A stretch of 16,333 bases of DNA from an uncultured Fidelibacterota bacterium (GTDB lineage: Bacteria; Marinisomatota; Marinisomatia; Marinisomatales; UBA1611): positions 1 through 16,333 of the forward strand of contig CAJWMI010000037.1 of NCBI GenBank assembly GCA_913043185.1, in the 5' to 3' direction. Below, in pieces: positions 1 to 9,524 of this stretch; positions within the stretch are counted from its first letter, which is position 1, and the number at the start of each line of letters is the position of its first letter. Under the pieces are notes generated by a model. The model made no database searches, was not told the DNA's origin, and was given only the letters and a program-made list of their open reading frames with translations. The translations under genes were made by a program, and so were the position numbers.

Positions 1-962
1 ATCAAGAAATATTAACCGACCCATCATATGCAAAACAAATAGTTACCATGACAGCACCACATATTGGTAACTATGGTGTAAACTCGAAGGATATTGAGTC
101 AGAAAAGATTCAAGTATCTGGGTTTGTGATTAAAGAAGAGTCTACTTTCCCATCAAGTTGGCGCTCGGAGATGTCTTTAGGGGATTATCTTAAAAAACAA
201 AATATAGTTGGTATAAAAAACATTGATACTAGGGCGCTTACACAACACATCCGAGATAATGGAGCTATGAATGGAATTATATCATCTACTACAGACAATA
301 TAAATAAGTTAACATCTAAATTAAAGAGCTCTCCTTCAATGACAGGCCTGGATTTAGCAAAAATTGTTTCAACAAAAAATATTTATGATTGGTCTGATAA
401 AGGTAAATACAGGGTTGCTGCTATTGATTTTGGTATCAAAAAAAACATTCTAAGATTACTAGAAGAATTTCATTGCCAGGTAACTGTTTTTCCCGCGAAT
501 ACAACATCGAAAGATATTTTATCATTTGACCCGGATGGTGTATTTTTATCAAACGGCCCAGGAGACCCAGCAGCTGTTGAATATGGTATAAAAACAGTAA
601 AAAAAATGCTAGGAGAAAAACCAATATTTGGTATTTGTTTAGGTCACCAGATCTTAGCTATTGCATTAGGGGCAAAAACTTTTAAGCTAAAGTTTGGACA
701 CCGCGGGATTAATCATCCGGTTAAAAATATGGGGGAAAAAACCATTGAAATTACTAGCCAGAATCACGGGTTTGCTGTTGAGCTTGAAAGTTTACCCAAA
801 AATGTAATCTCAACTCACATCAACCTAAACGATAATACCTCTGCAGGAATAGAATCCATAGATTACCCGGCTTTTTCTGTTCAATACCATCCAGAATCCA
901 GCCCTGGTCCACATGATAGTCGATATCTTTTCAAGAAGTTCATAAGGATGATGGATGCCTAA
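1..962 (+). CDS. carA: Carbamoyl-phosphate synthase small (glutaminase) subunit, 5'-truncated by the window
   Basis: This subunit hydrolyses glutamine and passes ammonia to CarB for carbamoyl phosphate synthesis, feeding pyrimidine and arginine pathways in the cytoplasm. The frame is open from base 3, before the first ATG at 48, and the upstream residues ([15 protein letters not shown]) match the conserved CarA N-terminal region, so the ATG at 48 is an internal Met and roughly the first 45-50 residues lie outside the window. Visible class I glutamine amidotransferase features are NGPGDP, the nucleophile elbow GICLGHQ with the Cys codon at 636-638, and QYHPE with the catalytic His codon at 888-890 and Glu at 894-896. 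The stop overlaps the carB start by 8 bases, which indicates translational coupling. The glutaminase triad is complete and I see no defect. Confidence 0.97.
   Translation, partial: QEILTDPSYAKQIVTMTAPHIGNYGVNSKDIESEKIQVSGFVIKEESTFPSSWRSEMSLGDYLKKQNIVGIKNIDTRALTQHIRDNGAMNGIISSTTDNINKLTSKLKSSPSMTGLDLAKIVSTKNIYDWSDKGKYRVAAIDFGIKKNILRLLEEFHCQVTVFPANTTSKDILSFDPDGVFLSNGPGDPAAVEYGIKTVKKMLGEKPIFGICLGHQILAIALGAKTFKLKFGHRGINHPVKNMGEKTIEITSQNHGFAVELESLPKNVISTHINLNDNTSAGIESIDYPAFSVQYHPESSPGPHDSRYLFKKFIRMMDA
944..948 (+). promoter_or_regulatory. Shine-Dalgarno site of carB inside carA
   Basis: AAGGA lies six bases upstream of the carB ATG at 955 and within the carA coding sequence. It supports the overlapping start and coupled translation. 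Most other genes here have weaker or no recognisable Shine-Dalgarno sequence. Confidence 0.7.
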
Positions 963-3900
963 GAGAGATGATATAAAATCGATCCTAATCATTGGGGCAG
1001 GTCCTATCATTATTGGTCAAGCTTGTGAGTTTGATTATTCTGGTACACAGGCGGCAAGGGCATTAAAAGAAGAAGGCTATAAAATTATTTTAGTCAATTC
1101 TAATCCTGCGACAATCATGACAGATCCTGAAATAGCTGACCGAACGTATATTGAGCCCATTACAGCAGAATATGTTTCAAAAATTATAAGTAAAGAAAAT
1201 CCAGATGCAATCTTGCCAACTGTTGGAGGTCAAACAGCATTAAACCTCGCAATCGAATTAAGTGATAAAGGTATCCTAAAAAAATATAATGTCGAATTAA
1301 TTGGCGCACAAATTGATGCCATTCAAAAGGCTGAAGACCGGGAAAAGTTTAAAGAGGCAATGGACCAAGTATCAATTGAAACGGCTCAAGGTAATTTTAT
1401 CTATAAATGGGACGAAGCAAAAAGACTAATAAATAATATCAGTTTCCCAGTAATAATCAGGCCATCTTTCACTCTTGGAGGGACAGGTGGCTCCGCAGCA
1501 TATAATTTTGATGAATTTCAAAACCTTGTTGAAAAAGGTCTCGCTGCAAGCCCCATTAGTGAGGTGCTTATAGAAGAATCGCTTATTGGTTGGAAGGAGT
1601 TCGAGCTAGAGGTGATCAGAGATAAAAATGATAATGTGATTATTATATGCTCAATTGAAAACGTTGACCCTATGGGGGTTCACACTGGTGATTCAATAAC
1701 CGTTGCACCTGCGATGACTTTGTCTGACAAGGAATTTCAAAAAATGCGAAACTGGGCCATTCAATGTCTTCGAACGATCGGAGTTGAAACAGGGGGTTCA
1801 AATGTTCAGTTTGCTGTTAATCCTGATAATGGAAGAATGATTATAATAGAAATGAACCCAAGAGTAAGTCGCTCATCAGCTTTAGCATCAAAGGCAACGG
1901 GGTTTCCTATAGCAAAAATTGCTGCAAAATTAGCAGTAGGTTATACATTAGATGAGCTCCCCAATGACATAACAGGAGAAACTCTAGCTGCTTTTGAACC
2001 TACAATAGATTATATCGTAACAAAAATTCCTCGATTTGATTTTGAAAAATTTCCTTCGGCGACAGGGCACTTGGGTGTTCAAATGCAAAGTGTTGGTGAG
2101 GTTATGGCTATTGGCAGAACATTTAGAGAGTCAATACAAAAAGCATTTAGATCTCTTGAAGTTGGCATTGATGGGTTAGAACCAAAATGGGCTTTTGAAG
2201 AAGATCCAGAATTAAAAAGAGCTAGATTTTTTGACTTAAATAGTTTGCGCTTTGCAACTTCATTCAGGATATTAAAAATAAGAGAAGCTTTTTTAAATGG
2301 GAAAACTGTTCAAGAAATTTTTGATATTACAAAAATAGATCCGTGGTTTCTTTATCAAATAAAAATGATCTCTGATGAAGATTTTTCATTACCAATTAAA
2401 CGATTAAAAGAAAATGGTTTTTCTGATGCCCAAATAGCGAATAATACCCATACAAGTATTGATAAAGTTCGAAGCAAAAGAATAAAAAATAAAATTCTCC
2501 CCTCTTATAAACTTGTTGATACTTGCTCAGCTGAGTTTAAAGCAAAGACACCATATTGTTATTCAACATATGATCATGAAAATGAGATTGAGCCAATAAA
2601 AGGTAAAAAAATGATGATCCTTGGCGGAGGACCAAATAGAATTGGGCAAGGAATTGAGTTTGACTATTGCTGTGTGCAGGCTGTATTTGGTTTAAAGGAG
2701 TTGGGATATAAGACAATAATGGTTAATTGCAATCCTGAAACAGTGAGCACAGATTTTGACTTGGTTGATCGTTTATATTTCGAGCCTGTTACTTTCGAGG
2801 ATGTAATGAATATTATTGACTTTGAAAACCCTGATGGCGTCCTCGTACAATTTGGAGGACAAACACCACTAAAGATCTCTAATATGTTATCTCAAGCTGG
2901 TGCTCCGATTATTGGGACATCACCAATGAATATTGATGTAGCTGAAGACAGGGAAAAATTCGGTAAGATATTAAATAAACTGGATATACTGTGTCCTACT
3001 TATGGAACCGGACGAAGTCTAGAAGAAGTAATTGAAATTGCAGACACTATTGGGTACCCCGTATTAGCAAGGCCTAGTTATGTCCTGGGCGGAAGAGCGA
3101 TGGAGATTGTTTATTCTCAGGAGCAGTTTATTGATTATATTGCCCGTTCCGCTGATGTTACACAAGGGCACCCAATATTGATAGATCAATTTTTAGAAGA
3201 TGCTTTTGAATTTGATGTGGACGCATTATGTGATGGTGAAGAAGTATATATTGGCGCAATCATGCAACATATTGAAGAGGCTGGAATACATTCTGGAGAC
3301 TCAGCCTGTGTTCTCCCTCCATATCAAATTAAATCCAATACAATAGATGAGATTGAAAAAATAACATCATTACTAGCGATAGAGCTAAACGTAATGGGCT
3401 TGATTAATATTCAATTTGCATATAAAGAAGATAGCCTCTATGTGCTTGAGGTAAACCCAAGAGCAAGTAGAACGACGCCTTTTGTCAGTAAATCTACAAA
3501 CGTCCCGCTTGCGAAGATTGCAGCACAGCTAGCAGTTGGTTCAAAATTAAAAGATTATGATCTACCAAAGTGGAACAATATGAAGCACGTATCTATTAAA
3601 GAAGCGGTTCTTCCGTTTAATAAGTTTCCTTCAGAATCAATTTTTTTAAGTCCTGAGATGAAATCTACAGGTGAGGTTATGGGAATATCGGAAAATTTTG
3701 GATTGTCTTTTTATAAGGCTACACTTAGTGCAGGAACTCAGTTACCAAGCGATGGATTAATTTTTGTTTCTGTGAATGACCAGGACAAATTTAATATAAT
3801 CTCTACAATAAGAGGATTTTCGGAATTAGGATTTGATCTTATTGCTACAAAAGGAACGGCGACAGAACTAATAAAAAATGGTATGAATGTAAAGACAGTA

Positions 3901-4140
3901 TATAAAGTAGGCGAAGGCCGACCAAATATTGTTGATTATATAAAAAATAATGAAATCAACTTAGTTATAAACACTCCATTAGGCGCGCAATCAAGATACG
4001 ATGAAGAGGCAATAGGCCGGGCCTGCATTCAAAAAGGGATTATGGCGATTACAACTATATCAGCTGCCGATGCTGTATTGCACGCTATACGAACCAGAGA
4101 AAAAATTAAGGTTAAGCCAATACAAGAATACCATATTTAG
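955..4140 (+). CDS. carB: Carbamoyl-phosphate synthase large subunit
   Basis: CarB uses two ATP, bicarbonate and the ammonia delivered by CarA to make carbamoyl phosphate. The 1061-residue protein is full length for the family (about 1070). It shows the duplicated layout: an N-terminal half with a pre-ATP-grasp [17 protein letters not shown] motif and ATP-grasp domain (about 1-400), an oligomerisation region, a second half that begins with [15 protein letters not shown] near residue 556 and its own ATP-grasp, and a C-terminal MGS-like allosteric domain (about the last 130 residues) where UMP or ornithine bind in characterised enzymes. The ATG at 955 lies inside the end of carA and has AAGGA at 944-948, six bases upstream, one of the clearest ribosome binding sites in this window. 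It ends four bases before the stop of the convergent peptidase gene, with no obvious GC-rich terminator between them. Confidence 0.98.
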   Translation: MPKRDDIKSILIIGAGPIIIGQACEFDYSGTQAARALKEEGYKIILVNSNPATIMTDPEIADRTYIEPITAEYVSKIISKENPDAILPTVGGQTALNLAIELSDKGILKKYNVELIGAQIDAIQKAEDREKFKEAMDQVSIETAQGNFIYKWDEAKRLINNISFPVIIRPSFTLGGTGGSAAYNFDEFQNLVEKGLAASPISEVLIEESLIGWKEFELEVIRDKNDNVIIICSIENVDPMGVHTGDSITVAPAMTLSDKEFQKMRNWAIQCLRTIGVETGGSNVQFAVNPDNGRMIIIEMNPRVSRSSALASKATGFPIAKIAAKLAVGYTLDELPNDITGETLAAFEPTIDYIVTKIPRFDFEKFPSATGHLGVQMQSVGEVMAIGRTFRESIQKAFRSLEVGIDGLEPKWAFEEDPELKRARFFDLNSLRFATSFRILKIREAFLNGKTVQEIFDITKIDPWFLYQIKMISDEDFSLPIKRLKENGFSDAQIANNTHTSIDKVRSKRIKNKILPSYKLVDTCSAEFKAKTPYCYSTYDHENEIEPIKGKKMMILGGGPNRIGQGIEFDYCCVQAVFGLKELGYKTIMVNCNPETVSTDFDLVDRLYFEPVTFEDVMNIIDFENPDGVLVQFGGQTPLKISNMLSQAGAPIIGTSPMNIDVAEDREKFGKILNKLDILCPTYGTGRSLEEVIEIADTIGYPVLARPSYVLGGRAMEIVYSQEQFIDYIARSADVTQGHPILIDQFLEDAFEFDVDALCDGEEVYIGAIMQHIEEAGIHSGDSACVLPPYQIKSNTIDEIEKITSLLAIELNVMGLINIQFAYKEDSLYVLEVNPRASRTTPFVSKSTNVPLAKIAAQLAVGSKLKDYDLPKWNNMKHVSIKEAVLPFNKFPSESIFLSPEMKSTGEVMGISENFGLSFYKATLSAGTQLPSDGLIFVSVNDQDKFNIISTIRGFSELGFDLIATKGTATELIKNGMNVKTVYKVGEGRPNIVDYIKNNEINLVINTPLGAQSRYDEEAIGRACIQKGIMAITTISAADAVLHAIRTREKIKVKPIQEYHI

Positions 4141-4144
4141 ATAA

Positions 4145-6514
4145 TTAATCTTTATTATTCGCTTCTTCTAGTTTTTTATCAGCTCTTATTTTTCGCTGCA
4201 TTTTATTTTCCTTAGATGTTTTCCCTCTATTATAGTTTTTGCTTTTGTAGAGCTCAAACTTTGATTGAATCATTTTTCTTGGCCAATGATTATTCACTAA
4301 ATCAATATCAGCCGTTTCCAACCTGGGATCCAAGGTGAAAGATATTACCTGTTTTTTTGTTGCAAAAATTTTTGTTATTTGATTACGGTTCATTTTCCAT
4401 ATCTCAGCAGGGATTTTTATTATATAGTCAGTACTGTCTTTATAATTAAGTTGCAAAATAATTGGCATAACAAGGCCGCCGACATTTGAAAACTTAATCT
4501 CGTAATAGTTTAAATTTGAATTGTAGATCTCTTTTTCTCTTGGTTCGACCACAGAACTGTCACGGTATCTAATAAATTCTTCTTTATCTAGTATTGTTAC
4601 CTCATAAGGATCAAACTTATTATAAAAGTCATTCGCAATTTCATCTGTTTCAACAACCGTTTCCTGGATATCTATTTCATTTTTTTCCTGCCATGTTTGT
4701 ATAGGCTCTTCATCTTTCTTTTGTTTTCTTAGTGGAAATTCAACCTCGGGGTTTTTACTGTCTAGAGTGTACCATGTTACCCTGTCAATTGATAGATCAA
4801 CTGGATCAGTTCCATAGAACCACCCACGCCAGAACCAATCTAGATCAACTGCGCTGGCATTTTCTAATATCCTGAAAAAATCAGATGGTGTTGGGTGCTT
4901 GAACATCCATGTTTTTGAATATTCTTTAAATGCAAAATCGAATAATTCACGTCCGACTATAGTTTCTCTCAATATGTTTAGTGCTGTAGCGGGTTTCCCA
5001 TAGGCGTTGTTTCCAAATTGATATATCGATTCTGAATTTGTCATGATGGGGGTTAGGTTATTTTTATTACCTTTCATGTAGTTTACTATATTTTGGGGAG
5101 GGCCGCGCCGTGAAGGATATTCTCTGTCCCACTCTTGTTCTGTTAGAAACTGTAGATAGCTATTTAGTCCTTCATCCATCCAGGTCCATTGACGTTCATC
5201 AGAGTTGACAATCATAGGGAAATAGTTATGTCCTACTTCGTGAATAATAACACTGATCATACCATATTTTATTCGTTCACTATAGGTTCCATCTTTTTCT
5301 GGTCTACCATAGTTAAAACAAATCATGGGGTATTCCATCCCGTTATTGGCCTCAACAGAAATCGCCACAGGGTATGGATAGTCAAAAGTGTATTTAGAGT
5401 ATACTCTAACAGTATGAGCTACCGCTCTAGTTGAATAGATTTCATATAATGGGTTTGCCTCTTTTGGATAATAAGACATAGCCATAATCGTACGATTCCC
5501 AAGTCTTACTCCCATCGCATCCCAAATAAATTTTCTGGAGCTAGTAAAGGCGAAGTCCCTTACATTTTTAGCCTTATATCTCCATGTTTTAAACTTATTA
5601 CTTCTTGATTTTTCATTTTTTTCAGCTTCATCTTGGGTGATAATAATCACCGGTTCATCTGACGATCTCGCTTGTTTTAATCTTTTAATCTGCGCGCTTG
5701 TAAGAACCTCCATGGAATTTTGTAATTCTCCCGTGGCGGCAACTATGTGATCGGCAGGTACGGTGATTCTAACATCATAGTCACCAAAATCGAGCGTAAA
5801 TTCTCCACGTCCTAGAAACTGTTTATTTTGCCAACCATAAACATCATTATACATAGCCATCCGAGGAAACCACTGGCATATAGTATATAGATAGTTACTA
5901 TCAGATTTAAAAAATTCATACCCTGGACGACCGCCCATAAATATTCTATCTTGAATATTGTAACTCCATCGTATTGAGATTGACATCTTTGACCCGGGTT
6001 TCATAGGTTTAATTAGGTCTATTCTCATCATTGTTTTGTTTATTACATAGTTTAGCTTTCGACCATCAATTGTTACTACCTCTTCAATGTTAAATCCTCC
6101 ATCAAATTTATTTAGTATTTCACTTGCCTCTTTGTCTCCGATTACATAGCCAGGTTTAATCCATGTAAAGTCCAGTTTACTTCGCATACTACCGGTGGAT
6201 ATCTTGTAACTGTCAGAATTTTTTGATCTAATATTTTGATCCAGTTGTACCCATAGGTAATTAAGGTTATCAGGTGAATTATTTGTATAGGTTATTGTTT
6301 CAAATCCTTCAATGCTCTGTTCATCATCATTGATTTTTACATCAATAGTATAGTCAGCGCGGTTTTGCCAATATCCATGACCAGGATATCCAGATGCTGT
6401 TCTGTATAAATTCGGTGTCGCAATCTCTTGGTCTAATTGTTTAAACTTGTCACTGTTTTGAGAAGTGATAAAGCTGATAATGACTATAATATATAATATA
6501 AGCTTAGTTAGCAT
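4145..6514 (-). CDS. Exported M1-family zinc metallopeptidase (gluzincin)
   Basis: The 789-residue protein starts with a hydrophobic signal sequence (about residues 1-18, ending near ITSQN), so it is exported to the periplasm or beyond. An N-terminal beta-rich M1 domain follows (about 50-260). The exopeptidase-type motif appears as NGMEYP (391-396) in place of the classical GAMEN. The zinc site is HEVGH (425-429) followed by the third ligand Glu448 in WMDEG, with the exact 18-residue spacing of M1 enzymes. A Tyr near 505 (NAYGKP) is a candidate transition-state stabiliser. The last 200 residues are charged and less conserved, ending in a Lys/Arg-rich tail. By family it should remove N-terminal amino acids from peptides; the substrate is unknown. 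There is no Shine-Dalgarno sequence before the ATG. It is divergent from the DUF6702-like gene at 6591 and shares a 76-bp intergenic region with it. Confidence 0.9.
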   Translation of the reverse strand: MLTKLILYIIVIISFITSQNSDKFKQLDQEIATPNLYRTASGYPGHGYWQNRADYTIDVKINDDEQSIEGFETITYTNNSPDNLNYLWVQLDQNIRSKNSDSYKISTGSMRSKLDFTWIKPGYVIGDKEASEILNKFDGGFNIEEVVTIDGRKLNYVINKTMMRIDLIKPMKPGSKMSISIRWSYNIQDRIFMGGRPGYEFFKSDSNYLYTICQWFPRMAMYNDVYGWQNKQFLGRGEFTLDFGDYDVRITVPADHIVAATGELQNSMEVLTSAQIKRLKQARSSDEPVIIITQDEAEKNEKSRSNKFKTWRYKAKNVRDFAFTSSRKFIWDAMGVRLGNRTIMAMSYYPKEANPLYEIYSTRAVAHTVRVYSKYTFDYPYPVAISVEANNGMEYPMICFNYGRPEKDGTYSERIKYGMISVIIHEVGHNYFPMIVNSDERQWTWMDEGLNSYLQFLTEQEWDREYPSRRGPPQNIVNYMKGNKNNLTPIMTNSESIYQFGNNAYGKPATALNILRETIVGRELFDFAFKEYSKTWMFKHPTPSDFFRILENASAVDLDWFWRGWFYGTDPVDLSIDRVTWYTLDSKNPEVEFPLRKQKKDEEPIQTWQEKNEIDIQETVVETDEIANDFYNKFDPYEVTILDKEEFIRYRDSSVVEPREKEIYNSNLNYYEIKFSNVGGLVMPIILQLNYKDSTDYIIKIPAEIWKMNRNQITKIFATKKQVISFTLDPRLETADIDLVNNHWPRKMIQSKFELYKSKNYNRGKTSKENKMQRKIRADKKLEEANNKD

Positions 6515-6590
6515 TATTAAAATTTTTCGTTGTTTTTTGGCTTTAAATTTTTTTATTGGGTCTACAAAATTACATAAATTGGATTTTAAA

Positions 6591-7091
6591 ATGATATATT
6601 ATATCAAAACCTTAGTTATCATTTTTCTATCTTTCTATTGTACTATTTTTTCGCATCCTTTTCATGCAACAATCAGCTCGTTTGAATGCAAAAAAAATAA
6701 CAAAAGCATTGAGGTCACAATAAAGTTTTTTACTAATGACCTTGAAAAGGCTTTAAGAAATAATCGGTATCATGATCTAATAATTGATGCTCAAAAAAGT
6801 ATGTACAATATTGATAGCCTAATCTTTGTTTACATTAATAAAAATCTTTCCCTATCTATTGATAAAAAAGAAAAACAATTATCATGGGTTGGGAAAGAAA
6901 TTGAAAACGATATAACATGGTGCTACCTAGAGGTAATTAATATCGATAATATTTCTTCTATTATGATGGAAAATAAATTATTGTTATCAGTCTTTGATGA
7001 CCAATTAAATATTTGCCACTTTTATTGCGGAGATAAGCCTGAAACTATTATGCTCCATAAAGAAAAATCTATCGGAGAAATAAAATATTAA
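6591..7091 (+). CDS. Small exported DUF6702-like protein
   Basis: The start chosen is the ATG at 6591, giving 166 residues; the frame is open further upstream, but only this start gives a normal signal peptide (MIYYIKTLVIIFLSFYCTIF, followed by SHPFHA). GGA lies about eight bases upstream. After the signal comes an HPFHAT motif, then beta-strand-rich sequence with a FFTNDLEKAL segment and a conserved-looking WVGKEIENDITWCYLEV stretch. From memory, this pattern (exported, HP-H near the mature N terminus, FT-DLE, KE-E-D--WCYLE) is that of DUF6702, a family of unknown function in Bacteroidota often found beside M1 peptidases. Here the M1 gene is the divergent neighbour, which supports the assignment. 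Cysteines are present in the mature part (a CHFYCG cluster near the C terminus). Function unknown. Confidence 0.75.
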   Translation: MIYYIKTLVIIFLSFYCTIFSHPFHATISSFECKKNNKSIEVTIKFFTNDLEKALRNNRYHDLIIDAQKSMYNIDSLIFVYINKNLSLSIDKKEKQLSWVGKEIENDITWCYLEVINIDNISSIMMENKLLLSVFDDQLNICHFYCGDKPETIMLHKEKSIGEIKY

Positions 7092-7121
7092 TATTTATTA
7101 TTTGATATTATTAAAAAATTT

Positions 7122-7823
7122 ATGACCCCATATACATTTGACCTATTCGGCAATGATCATATTCTTTCCATTATTCTGATTATCATTTTTTATGTGCTTT
7201 TTCTTTGTTTTAATGAAAAAATTGGAATAAAAAATAATAGTAAAATTTTCCCGATCGTTTTATCATTTATAATTTTATCACTTGATATCTCAGAAGATAT
7301 TATTCGATATATCACAGGCTATTATTCCATAGAAAAAGATTTACCTTTGCAATTATGTGCTATTGGTATTTATGTTGCCGTGGTGGCATTATTAAAGAAG
7401 AATCAAATAGCTTTTGAGTTGATTTTTTATTGGGGACTGGTAGGAGCTAGTCAGGCTATTTTAACTCCTGATAGTGATTTATTTGAGTTAAAAATATTTT
7501 TCATTTATAGCCAGGCTTATCACTCCGCGTTAATATTTGCAGTTTTATGGCTAGTCATAAAGTGTAACATGAGGATGCAAATAGAATATATTCCGAGGGT
7601 GGTATTAATAACTAATCTAGTAGTTGTGGTAATATCAGTAATTAATTATTTATTAGATAGTAATTATATGTTCTTACGTGTTAAGCCTAATTCTGTGAGT
7701 CCTTTTTTAATTGGTGATTGGCCTGTTTATATTATAATGGTGCAATTTTTTTCTATTGTTATTGTGTTTCTATTTATAAAAATACAGGATTTATTATTTC
7801 TCCAAGTAAGTTCAAAACAATAA
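7122..7823 (+). CDS. Seven-helix integral membrane protein, TIGR02206/YwaF family
   Basis: This 233-residue, very hydrophobic protein has about seven predicted membrane spans (roughly residues 12-30, 41-57, 73-92, 97-114, 126-147, 157-177 and 200-225). The Pro-Leu-Gln-Leu-Cys motif at the start of span 3 corresponds to the PLHLC-type motif of the TIGR02206/YwaF family, and span 5 carries the YHS-A pattern seen in these proteins. The family is widespread and has no established biochemical role. The gene starts 30 bp after the DUF6702-like gene on the same strand, so the two are probably co-transcribed. No Shine-Dalgarno sequence is visible before the ATG at 7122; the leader is almost pure A/T. 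Its stop lies 20 bp from the stop of the convergent amidase. Confidence 0.75.
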   Translation: MTPYTFDLFGNDHILSIILIIIFYVLFLCFNEKIGIKNNSKIFPIVLSFIILSLDISEDIIRYITGYYSIEKDLPLQLCAIGIYVAVVALLKKNQIAFELIFYWGLVGASQAILTPDSDLFELKIFFIYSQAYHSALIFAVLWLVIKCNMRMQIEYIPRVVLITNLVVVVISVINYLLDSNYMFLRVKPNSVSPFLIGDWPVYIIMVQFFSIVIVFLFIKIQDLLFLQVSSKQ

Positions 7824-7843
7824 TCTGGAAATAGTTTATACTT

Positions 7844-9439
7844 TTAATCGGTTACTAAAAATTCAGGGGGCTTACGATGGTTTGTGTTTTGCTCGTAGGC
7901 ATAGGCCATCTCTAATAGCAAAGGCTCGCTCCATGCTCTTCCATAAAAAGAAATTCCAACCGGAACGTTTCCTATGAAACCCATTGGCACATTAATATTG
8001 GGATAGCCAGATAGAGCGGCATAGACAGTTGTTGAAATATAGTATTTATCGCCGTTGATAAGATCTGTTTTCCATGCTGGGCTTCCGGTAGGCGAAACAA
8101 TCGCATCAAGATTATGTTTTGCCATAATACGATCAAGCCCCTTTTCTCTAAAAGCTTTAAGCATATTTACGAGTGCCTCCTTATAAACTTTTGAGTTCAG
8201 ATCGCCCTTTGATTCAGCATTTTCCATTCTTTTTAGATTAAAATACAGCATCTCAACACTGTCCCTCATTGTGGCATTAATCGCTTCTTTTAGATTAGAA
8301 ACAGGGGCATTTTCTCCTAGATTGTCAAAATATTTTTTTAACCCATCCTTAAACTCATGGGCCATTACCTCAAGTGAGTTTTGTTCTGCGCCAAATCCAC
8401 CAGGTGCACCTTCAACTACTTTGTCTAGTTCAACAATTTCTGCACCATTATTCTTTAGGTCTTCAATTGCGAGGAACATTAACTGATCTAATCTATGATT
8501 TTTCCCTTCCATGGTATTAAGGTATCCTATTCTTTTCCCAACAAGACCACTTTCATTTAAGAATATGGTGTAATCTTTATGATAATTGTTTTTGCTTTCA
8601 CCAGTTCTCGGATCATCGGGGTCAATGCCGGTAACTGTCCCTAGCGTTTTTGCTGCATCTCTTACTGTGCGCGACATAGGACCTGCCGTATCCTGGGTAT
8701 AACTTATCGGAACTATCCCTGACCGGCTCCATAGTCCAACTGTTGGTTTTATTCCAACAACACCGTTTGCGTTTGATGGGCACATGATAGAGCCCCATGT
8801 CTCTGTCCCTATTGCAACTACACACAGGTTTGCAGAAACGGCGACTGCTGATCCTGAGCTTGATCCACAAGGATTCCTGTCTAATACATATGGGTTTTTT
8901 GTTTGTCCACCGACACCGCTCCAGCCACTGGATGAGTATGAGGCTCGATAATTTGCCCACTCGCTTAGGTTTGTTTTCCCAAGAATCACAGCACCTTCTT
9001 CTCTTAATTTTTTTGCGACCCAACTATCCTTCAAGGGGAAAGAGTCTTTTAGTATTCTAGAGCCAGCTGTTGTTGGCATTTTGTCGTGCGTATCAATGTT
9101 ATCTTTAAGTAATACAGGAATACCAAAAAGTGGCCCCTTTTTTTTGCCGTGTTTTTGGATTTTGTCTAGTGAATCAGCAATATTTAGTGCATCAGGGTTT
9201 ATTATTATAATAGAATTAATTTCTGGGCCAGACTGATCGATGTGTTTTATTCGATCAATATACTGGCTAACGATTTCTTTTACAGTGTAGCTACCACTAT
9301 TATATCCATTATGGATTTCATCAATAGTGATTTCGTTAAGTGTGAAGTTGGTATTTTGACTAAGATCTTTTTTAGTATCACAAGATCCAAAAAAAATTAG
9401 ACAAAAAGCACAGACGATATGGAACGTAAACTTTTTCAT
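7844..9439 (-). CDS. Secreted lipoprotein amidase, amidase-signature family (peptide-amidase-like)
   Basis: The chosen start (ATG at 9439) gives 531 residues beginning MKKFTFHIV with a lipoprotein signal and lipobox FFGSC (acylated Cys20). The frame extends upstream to 9577 but that extension overlaps the divergent gene and hides the signal. The amidase-signature Ser-cisSer-Lys triad is present: Lys112 in GIPVLLKDN, the cis-Ser in the CGSSSGS glycine-serine loop (193-195), and the nucleophile Ser217 in GTETWGSIMCPS. Later segments (YTQDTAGPMSRTVRDA; SPTGSPAW; the C-terminal PVGISFYGRAWSEP) match the exported peptide-amidase-like branch rather than cytoplasmic GatA, and no gatB or gatC is nearby. 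It should hydrolyse a C-terminal or free amide; the substrate is unknown. One oddity is Trp in GTETWGS where Asp is usual in this branch as I recall it. Confidence 0.88.
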   Translation of the reverse strand: MKKFTFHIVCAFCLIFFGSCDTKKDLSQNTNFTLNEITIDEIHNGYNSGSYTVKEIVSQYIDRIKHIDQSGPEINSIIIINPDALNIADSLDKIQKHGKKKGPLFGIPVLLKDNIDTHDKMPTTAGSRILKDSFPLKDSWVAKKLREEGAVILGKTNLSEWANYRASYSSSGWSGVGGQTKNPYVLDRNPCGSSSGSAVAVSANLCVVAIGTETWGSIMCPSNANGVVGIKPTVGLWSRSGIVPISYTQDTAGPMSRTVRDAAKTLGTVTGIDPDDPRTGESKNNYHKDYTIFLNESGLVGKRIGYLNTMEGKNHRLDQLMFLAIEDLKNNGAEIVELDKVVEGAPGGFGAEQNSLEVMAHEFKDGLKKYFDNLGENAPVSNLKEAINATMRDSVEMLYFNLKRMENAESKGDLNSKVYKEALVNMLKAFREKGLDRIMAKHNLDAIVSPTGSPAWKTDLINGDKYYISTTVYAALSGYPNINVPMGFIGNVPVGISFYGRAWSEPLLLEMAYAYEQNTNHRKPPEFLVTD

Positions 9440-9524
9440 GATTATATAATGCCCCATTAAATATTTTTTCATAAAATTAATCACTGATGTTACTCTAGAT
9501 TTTGGTAAATAAGAAAGCGGATCA
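9440..9524. promoter_or_regulatory. Divergent promoter region between amidase and selenoprotein candidate
   Basis: The 85 bp between the two divergent starts must hold promoters for both directions unless one lies inside a gene. It is A/T-rich and includes a perfect 10-bp palindrome ATTATATAAT at 9441-9450, right next to the amidase ATG. This palindrome contains a TATAAT match on both strands, but its position is too close to the amidase start for an ordinary leader. I cannot assign promoter boxes with confidence. Confidence 0.35.

Noticed and set aside
48..50. ATG at 48 as the carA start
   Set aside because: The frame is open to the window edge and the residues before it match the conserved CarA N-terminal region, so the gene is cut by the window.
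6465..6590. 42-residue N-terminal extension of the DUF6702-like protein
   Set aside because: It overlaps the divergent peptidase start and would bury the signal peptide that begins at ATG 6591.
8271..9060. Several open frames inside the amidase gene on either strand or in other frames
   Set aside because: They are shadows of the amidase: low-complexity translations with no domain pattern and no independent start signals.
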